A DNA stretch of 64,000 bases from Halocaridina rubra (taxonomy: Eukaryota > Arthropoda > Malacostraca > Decapoda > Atyidae). Both the position numbers and the translations under genes were made by a program. The notes under the pieces were generated by a model. It made no database searches. It was not told the DNA's origin and saw only the letters and a program-made list of their open reading frames with translations. This document shows positions 36,128 through 64,000 of this stretch, in pieces. Numbering within the stretch: the stretch's first letter is position 1; each line of letters opens with the position of its first letter. The DNA lies in the NCBI GenBank assembly GCA_037179515.1, contig JAXCGZ010004123.1, positions 16,204 to 80,203 of the forward strand, in the 5' to 3' direction.

Positions 36128-36442
36128 TACAGATGCCCCCTAACTTACGAACGTTCGAAGATACAAACAAGTGAAAAGTGCAGTACCTATGCAGTCTACT
36201 ATTATTATGCAGCAATTAATGGATGGTTCCAACCCTTCAAGAAACGTGCAACTTGCATTATGTGTCTTTAGGATAAGAAAACAAAAGTATTATGTTCTAA
36301 CACAACTTTATTATGTTATATACATGATTTAGGAATGTTTGTATATACACAGCACTCTACATAAAAATATCAACTTATGAACAATTCAGGATACGGACTG
36401 CCATTCGTAACGTAATTGGTTTGCAAGTTGGGGGGTGTCTGT
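36128..36442. mobile_element. Tigger-type MITE (about 315 bp)
   Basis: Inverted ends: acagatgccccctaacttac at left and, reading inward from right, acagacaccccccaacttgc. Subterminal cgaacg / cgaatgg parts also pair. There is no coding content. Its ends match the fragment at about 1070-1105. Confidence 0.85.
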
Positions 36443-36589
36443 TCTGAAAAAGTTTGCATTTGCATTATATCTGCTATATTTACATAATTCATACCTGCTT
36501 AGTAACACTGCTAAGTACCGCGGGCTCTGCCCTCTTCTCTGGCTTGGTTACGTCAGTTAGGTTATCTCTGTGGTAATCCATGGATTACT

Positions 36590-36795
36590 TGCTAATGAGT
36601 TCAGTTTTACATCACGGACTCACTTTTCTTCTAAGGGCTAGGACTGTACTTTCATGTGAAGGACAATTGTTTTGGCAGGTGTGATTTTTACACTGAGTGA
36701 CTGCCCTTTCTAACCTCAGACTGTGGCAGGCCATGAACCCTCGATCTGACAATTTGGAGTTGCAAGCCATACCACTTTGCTACAGTGACTGCTAA
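36590..36795 (-). repeat. tRNA-derived SINE, family 3, copy 1
   Basis: ttacatcacggactcacttt, then gggctaggactgtactttca, with the tRNA-like head at the right end (gaaccctcgatctgacaatt, then ttgcaagccataccactttg). A second copy is at 57720-57930. Confidence 0.75.
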
Positions 36796-36799
36796 TGTA

Positions 36800-37374
36800 A
36801 AAGTAAATTTCACTCCTTAACAACGATATGGCTTTATGACAGTGTTACCTCAAACAGCCTGAAAAGTGTAACGAGAATAACGAACATGAGAGATAACGCT
36901 AAAAGTACCAAATGCTGTTGCAACAGCATTAAGTTCTGATATTCTAACTGACTCTAAATTGGGTTTTGAATGTAATCATGCTCAGATGTCAGGCTTGTAT
37001 CCCATTTCAGGTGTTCTGCCTGAAGAAGTGTGGAAGAATTTAATTGGGACTAAATCGAGTTCTGAAAGTAGTAGTGCTTGGAAGCCTGGTTATATGACTG
37101 TTCAGGTGTTATGTCTTAGGAAATGAGAACGAAAAATAAGGTATGTTATTCTGCAAGTGCACTGAGGCACACAAGTATACAAAGTTCCCTATGATTGGGG
37201 CTGATCACACACTTGAAGTCTTATAAAAAAAGTGTGTTTGTCACAAATTTAAAAAAAGCTCACCTGCTCCTGTCAAGTGTTGAATATAAAGAAGTGAATA
37301 TCCTCATGTAAAACTGTGACACCGTGAATGTTTGTCATTGTGTTGGAACTTTTGCTCTAGATTATATTGCTTAG
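36800..37374. other. Unrecognised spacer
   Basis: No frame or repeat recognised except the phrase aactgactctaaattgggtt / ttgggactaaatcgagttct, a weak internal repetition at about 36945 and 37045. Confidence 0.35.
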
Positions 37375-37623
<249 letters not shown>

Positions 37624-37679
37624 GATGATCTTTTCTTATCGTAATCCTCTTTGTACTCGTGGAAGAAGTTTAAAAAAAA

Positions 37680-39469
<1,790 letters not shown>

Positions 39470-39599
39470 GTGTCACCAGGTGTCAGATTTTGGGGGGCTA
39501 TAACCTTGGATTAGGTAGAAGAGGGTGGGGGCGAGAGAAGCCAGCCTATGCAGCTGAGGAAATTGAGCAGTATTAGGGTAATTTTTGAGGCCCCTATTG

Positions 39600-40180
<581 letters not shown>

Positions 40181-40182
40181 TG

Positions 40183-40690
40183 TTATATAAGTATGACCAG
40201 CACCCATGTAAGAGACAAACGTCTTCTTTTGGTGGATGCACCTGAGCTTGACTGTGATGGTATTGGGAAAGATGCAAATTTGTCAACTACCAAATCAAAA
40301 TCAAGTGAATCCACCACAGCTTTTTCAACAGAAATTGTACCTAGACTGGTCAGCCGTTCTTGTCCCATTGTTGCCCTGACGTATGTTTTGATCTGTTTTA
40401 AGACTGAAAATGATCGCTCACATTTGGCATCACTGACAGGGAAAGTGAGGGCCAAATGCATCAAACTTCAGAGTGTGGTGAATCCATGCTTCAGTGGCTT
40501 CAGTCTATCTAAAACACCGGAAATAGATTTCACATCCTGTAATGTTCTCTGAGCAATAAGGAGTTCTTCATGAAGGCTCTCCCTGTCATCTGAATACTGA
40601 TCAGCAAGATAATTTAGATCATGTTCATTTAGGAAATTTGGACATGATGGCTGGTCTTGTCTATGAAACAGTGTCTCTCCATAAAACAAT
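40183..40690 (-). pseudogene. hAT transposase C-terminal relic
   Basis: On the - strand, 40689-40468 encodes PNFLNEHDLNYLADQY and RTLQDVKSISGVLDRL. 40464-40183 encodes LTFPVSDAKCERSFSVLKQI then MGQERLTSLGTISVE. The latter is the hAT dimerisation domain (usual motif: P.s.a.cER.FS.l..ik). A stop or frame change separates the two parts and the catalytic part is missing. It resembles the ZMYM/ZBED-like hAT proteins common in animals. Confidence 0.82.
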
Positions 40691-40865
40691 GGCTTTATTC
40701 TACAACAAAATCACAACATAGTCAACAGTATGCAAGCAAAAGAAATAACAATTACCTCAACGTCTAATGTAACATACAAAACATAATAATACAGCATATA
40801 TAATACGAGCATAATGGTAATAGAGTATATAAATATATAACCTTCTCCACGGCAATATAATTTTA

Positions 40866-41690
40866 CTAGCCATAGCGTTGGGGAGCATGTATTTCCCATT
40901 GAGAACTACGAAGTGGATTTTGTGCCAAACCGTACTGCTCAGAGGGCTGACCTCTTTGAGACTCTGAGTCTGAGTCCTCCAGAGAAGGTGAAGGGGAAGG
41001 CTCTGAACTAGATCGATCAAGTTCTTCTCCAATTACTGGCTCAAGTTCAGATATTTGAAGTTTAGGTTCAAGTGCTTGAATAGAAGGTCCCTTTATTTCA
41101 GTAGTTGGGCATGGAGCCGAGTCTCGAAGATATACAGTTGACTCACGACCATCACTATGTCTAACATGTGCATATGTTGGATTTGCATGGATTAATTCCA
41201 CTTCTTTAACAATGGGATCATCCTTCGAACGCCTTGCAAAATGACACAAAAACACTGGTCCTGGATTCAACAACCAAGAAGGAAGAGAAACCCCCATAGA
41301 TGAACATCGTGGAAATGCAAAAAACCTCTCATGAGGGGTCGAGTTTGTAGCTGTTGATAGAAGTGATCTAATACAGTGCAGAGCCTGAGGCAGCACCCCC
41401 AGTGTGATTCAGGGAGGCTGCGAGACCTCAGAGCCAGGCAGATTGCTTTCCAAATAATCCCGTTGTATCTTCAACCTGTGCATTCCCCTCAGGGTGATAA
41501 GGTTTAGCTTGCTTGTGGCAACATTATGCAGGAAAAGATATTCCTGCACTTCCTGAGATATGAGCCCTAAGCCTCTGTCAGAGTGAACAAAATCTGGAGC
41601 TCCACACACAGTACAAATTGCTTCCAAACACTGAATTACTGTCTTGGAAGATGTATCCTTACATGGTATTGCAAATGGATTATTGTTTCT
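40866..41690 (-). pseudogene. Ty3-like integrase C-terminal relic
   Basis: On the - strand, 41627-41409 has PDFVHSDRGLGLISQEVQEY, the integrase catalytic D-x-G region. 41396-40866 has TPHERFFAFPRC, SWLLNPGPVFLCHF, PTYAHVRHSDGREST and an acidic/serine tail. Between them a stop at about 41407 breaks the frame. It may come from the same family as the pol relic at 7977-9720, but no shared region is available to test this. Confidence 0.75.
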
Positions 41691-41699
41691 TTTTTTTAT

Positions 41700-42205
41700 G
41701 TCGGCTACCCCTCAATTAAAGGGGGAAACAGCCAAGGTAGATAAATAAGTATTCTACTCTAAAAATCAGTATTTTTATAGGTAGAGACATGAAAAGATAG
41801 GTTCTGCAAATGAGGTAAATATATTTAATTTTATACCAGTGATAACATACTCACATATCACTATTGTTCTTAGAAAGCTCTTTTTCATAGTTACTTGAAA
41901 AACTATTTTCTCAATATAAAAACCATTATACCTGTATATACTTTTAAAATTGAGGATTTATTTATTTATAAGGAACTTCTGAATAAGCATACCATTAAAA
42001 AATGGAACAAGTATAGTGCCTAATGGTAACTTTGGGCATAATACCTTTTTATATTTCCCAGACTCATGGCAGTTTTAGAAATGGATAATTATTACTTTTT
42101 CCTTAATATTTCTGTGGAATGCAAACACATGACCTGCTTTGGTAATTATGGAAATACTATACATATATTTTTCTTTTACAAATGTCTTTACTTATTATTA
42201 TTATT
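41700..42205. other. Spacer downstream of ANKS3
   Basis: AT-rich sequence with tcggctacccctcaattaaa and gggggaaaca near 41702. Beyond the presumed ANKS3 transcript end no coding signal is seen. Confidence 0.4.
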
Positions 42206-42210
42206 ATATC

Positions 42211-42216
42211 TTTATT
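42211..42216 (-). promoter_or_regulatory. Candidate ANKS3 polyadenylation signal
   Basis: AATAAA on the - strand, about 54 bases after the ANKS3 stop codon at 42270-42272. Confidence 0.5.
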
Positions 42217-42269
42217 GCTGGAAAACTGCTGGCAAGTACATTAGATGCATATTATAAAAGCAACAACAA

Positions 42270-61096
<18,827 letters not shown>

Positions 61097-61599
61097 CTGG
61101 GTTGGTAATGAATATAATTAGAATCAATATATTAAACAAGAATTTATAATGAAAGTTTTAATAGCGATATTAGTTGGCTGACGATCTAAAAATATTAGAC
61201 TGCTAAAATTTGTATTTCTGGATTTTCTGAAACACTGAATAAACCCATTTTAAAACTGTATACCTAAGCAAATTTAAATTACATCAGTTTGAGCATAGTG
61301 TTTCAACTCAAAATTCTAGTTTGACTCAGAAGTACAACAAATTCAGTTGAGATCACTAATATAAGGACTGAAGTTGGTATGGATGTATTTCAACTCCTCT
61401 TACAAGCAATAGGTATAGTATGGCAAGGTAAGAGGCTTAGACAGAAGTGAATGAATACCAAGGTAATTACATTCATAAAGTAAAATTTGTGTTTAATGCT
61501 AGTAATGCTTTCAATTCATCATAGAGATGCATTAAGATTGAGGTTTACATTGGATATTTGATGTGCTGAGGAAAAATTATTGTTAATATTATTATTTTT

Positions 61600-61712
61600 G
61601 CTGCGATATGTACTGTATCACTATTAATCCCCAATCAAATAGGTGGGCTCTAACATGCGTCTGTCATTTCTCGAGTTGATCGGTATAACCACTGCGCTTC
61701 CAAGGATGCACC
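61600..61712 (-). repeat. tRNA-derived SINE, family 1 (internally deleted)
   Basis: tatcactattaatccccaat, caaataggtgggctctaaca and atttctcgagttgatcggta then taaccactgcgcttcc. Confidence 0.7.
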
Positions 61713-62019
61713 AAGTAGATATGAATGATGGAGAGTACATGTTTTAGCACAGAGATGTTTAGTGATAGTTGCCCATTTTAAGACATGAGTGATTCATAAG
61801 TTTTTATGGACAAGAGGGGTATATTGGTCAGGAGTTTGCTTAACTGTTTGATAAAGGAAGAAAAGACCATAGAATGTACACATATTATGAAGTACAGTAT
61901 GCAATATTAGCTTGTCCTGATTCAGAACTGTCCCATCTAAAAAGCATCATTTCAAAATTGGCATAACATTTTGGCAATTCATTTATTATCACAGGCTTTT
62001 TCAAATGTTTGCCATTTTA

Positions 62020-62145
62020 TAGATCACTATTAATCCCCATTCGAATAGGTTTGGACACAAATAGGTTGGAGCTCGTGGTGGGCTTGAAAACAGGTTTGTC
62101 ACTTGTCAACTCGAGCGCTCTAACGAGTGAGCCACTATCTGATAA
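62020..62145 (-). repeat. tRNA-derived SINE, family 1 (internally deleted)
   Basis: gatcactattaatccccatt, cgaataggtttggacacaaa, gtgggcttgaaaacaggttt and caactcgagcgctctaacga. The middle body is missing. Confidence 0.75.
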
Positions 62146-62659
62146 AATTTGAAGAAAAAAAATAAAGTAGTAATGTTGCTCTTCAAAAGTTGGAACGAAA
62201 AAGGATACATCAACACAACTGATGACGAAAATATAATGATGAGATCTGATATAATACTTAGACAAATCTTTATTAACAACTTGCTGTGTTGTTAAAATTG
62301 GGTAGGGTACTAAGTGAATATCATTAATTATACTACAACAATTACCACACCCTTATAGCTCTATATCAGTAAAACATTGCACAATGCTCCTGCAATTCTT
62401 TCAGAGTAAAAAATAAAAGGCTCACCTACTACCTTTCTGTGAAGAACAAGTAGTAGATACTGGGATATTTCCAGTATAGCTCTATGATTCTAAACCAATA
62501 CCGTGGCTTACTATAGTCCATAATACATCTTTCTATACACATATTTGGAAATTTTAAATACAACTTTTGATCCTCAACCTAATTTATGGGTTGACACAAG
62601 AAGATTACTCAAATACAGCATGCACTTTGCTTTTCTGCTAGATTATTTAATTGCCAATT

Positions 62660-62775
62660 AGTGTGTCACTAAATATCCTCATTATGGGGGTGGGCAGGTT
62701 GGAGATGGGGAACTGAGGAGCATTTGTCACATCTCTGATTGAGTGCACTAACCACAGCGCTATTGCGGTCCACTG
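62660..62775 (-). repeat. tRNA-derived SINE, family 1 (internally deleted)
   Basis: gtgtcactaaatatcctcat, gttggagatggggaactgag and gattgagtgcactaaccaca then gcgctattgcggtcc. Read on the - strand the head ggaccgcaatagcgctgtgg is well kept. Confidence 0.75.
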
Positions 62776-62944
62776 GCTTTGCAATTAGTAATACCACAAA
62801 AAGTTATAGGTCCTGAATTTATAAATGCAGAATTTTAACTATGCCTGGCGAAAATAGCTCAAATATTGATTACATACTGGCTATATCCAAAATATTAACT
62901 TTCAGACTGAAGACATGTATCAGTAGCTTTTTACAGGATCATGT

Positions 62945-63045
62945 AAAGATGTATCCCTAAAATCCCAGGTTAAGTTACATAACCCATTAAATTGTTAGGT
63001 TGGGTGACTTGCCGTGAAGACCCTGAGGCTAGTCTTTTATACATG
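62945..63045. repeat. Dispersed unnamed repeat, copy 3
   Basis: gttaagttacataacccatt, gttaggttgggtgacttgcc and ccctgaggctagtcttttat. Related to copies at 4720 and 42960. Confidence 0.6.
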
Positions 63046-63049
63046 ACTC

Positions 63050-64000
63050 AACTTAAAAATAATTACTTACTCAAAAAACAAGACTTTGCAAAGAATAAAT
63101 ATTTTTGATCGTTCTCTCCCCAGTAACGAAAAAAAAAAAAAGTAACTGATCGGCTCCCAGTAAAATGCTGGTCTTTATACTAGCCACTTCCTGTCTTCCA
63201 GAGAATGAAAATTATTTACAACTGACTGCTTACAACAGAATATATTTAAGACAATTTTGCATTTCTACGAATCATTAGAAAACAAAGCACGTGAAAATTA
63301 CCTTGAGTAAAAAAATACGTGAAAAGAAACGGACACATAATTTGGTAATGACGAACCTGGTAATAATTGGATGGTAAGAAATTAGTTACTCTATACACAA
63401 TTAATCTAATAATTTATGAAAAAAATAGGTCATTATCTCAACTATCCAATGAAATTTACTTAAATTTCCTAGCAGGGTTGAGCTTTGTTCTTGCTAAAAA
63501 CAAAAAAAATTACACAAGCAGTTTTGGTAAATTTTCAACTGGAAATTTAATGAAATAAAAATAAAAAATTATAATTACTCGATCGTGTCTCCAATGGGGG
63601 TGAACAAACCCTAATAAATTTCATATATTTTTCCTAATTGGGCATGAATTCGATAGCGGAGTAATACTGCACTTACTTTGTTATTAGATTTTTCACAGCT
63701 GTGCTCGAAAAAAGTTAAATCTTTTTTGAAAATAAGTAACAATTCATGTGAGTCGAATTTGAGGTTACAAATCACAGTTTTTTTTTTTTTTTTATCTTGA
63801 ATAACCCAGCTGATGTTGACTTAATCTACTTCTTCTGGTTTTGAGCAGGACACTGTCAATGTGAAATATATATATATTTTGTTTATGACTGAAACTTAAG
63901 ATAGGTAAATATAAGTGAAGATATATTGGTAATTAAGAGAATGAGAGTTTTAAAAGACAGAAGAACGATAGTACAAAGTATTTAATGAGCGAAAGTGTGA
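63050..64000. other. Right edge, upstream of ANKS3
   Basis: AT-rich. A - strand donor-like site ctcaaggtaatttt (as read on -) near 63297-63310 could end a 5' UTR exon of ANKS3, but nothing confirms it. T-runs at 63777-63794. No other feature recognised. Confidence 0.3.

Overview
The window looks like animal nuclear DNA, most likely from a decapod crustacean or similar arthropod (inference). The evidence is split genes with GT-AG introns, many long (TA)n microsatellites, many tRNA-derived SINEs, CR1/L2-like and RTE-like LINEs, Ty3-like gag and pol remnants, and Tigger/pogo, mariner and hAT DNA transposons. No bacterial operon, CRISPR array or prokaryotic mobile element was seen. The species cannot be named from this sequence.

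Two host genes can be rebuilt exon by exon. On the + strand, 568-25965 carries the last nine exons of a Tudor-family gene whose 5' part lies outside the window. The exons encode 381 residues: the end of one extended Tudor domain, a CCCH zinc finger, then a complete C-terminal extended Tudor domain. Every intron phase agrees. On the - strand, 61096-42270 carries all eight coding exons of an ANKS3 orthologue: ankyrin repeats, a SAM domain, then the conserved block after SAM and a coiled-coil-like tail. They sum to exactly 1437 nt (478 codons plus stop). The two genes converge, with about 16 kb of repeats between their stop codons.

Layout. 0.7-4.5 kb: (TA)n tracts, Tigger relics, a tRNA-SINE and a truncated CR1-like LINE inside a Tudor-gene intron. 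5.5-10.4 kb: a pair of LTRs enclosing a decayed + strand gag and an oppositely oriented gag-pol relic. 12.8-16.1 kb: a dead RTE-like LINE. 17.6-22.3 kb: a tRNA-like array of about 280-bp units, split by a Tigger transposon. 26.6-35.3 kb: a cluster of three CR1-like LINE copies, one of which (about 28.98-33.23 kb) has both ORFs intact. 36-39.7 kb: Tigger-type elements and (TA)n. 40.2-41.7 kb: hAT and Ty3-like integrase relics. 42.3-61.1 kb: the ANKS3 gene, whose introns hold a mariner, two large Tigger-type elements with nested insertions, a foldback structure, many SINEs and a tRNA-like palindrome. 61.1-64 kb: ANKS3 upstream region with SINEs.

The two host genes show no functional link in the sequence. 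Tudor proteins of this type commonly act in germline piRNA biology, and ANKS3 is a ciliary/nephronophthisis-module protein in vertebrates (established knowledge of the families). The rest of the window is mainly a record of nested transposition, with repeated contact between Tigger-type ends and (TA)n tracts.
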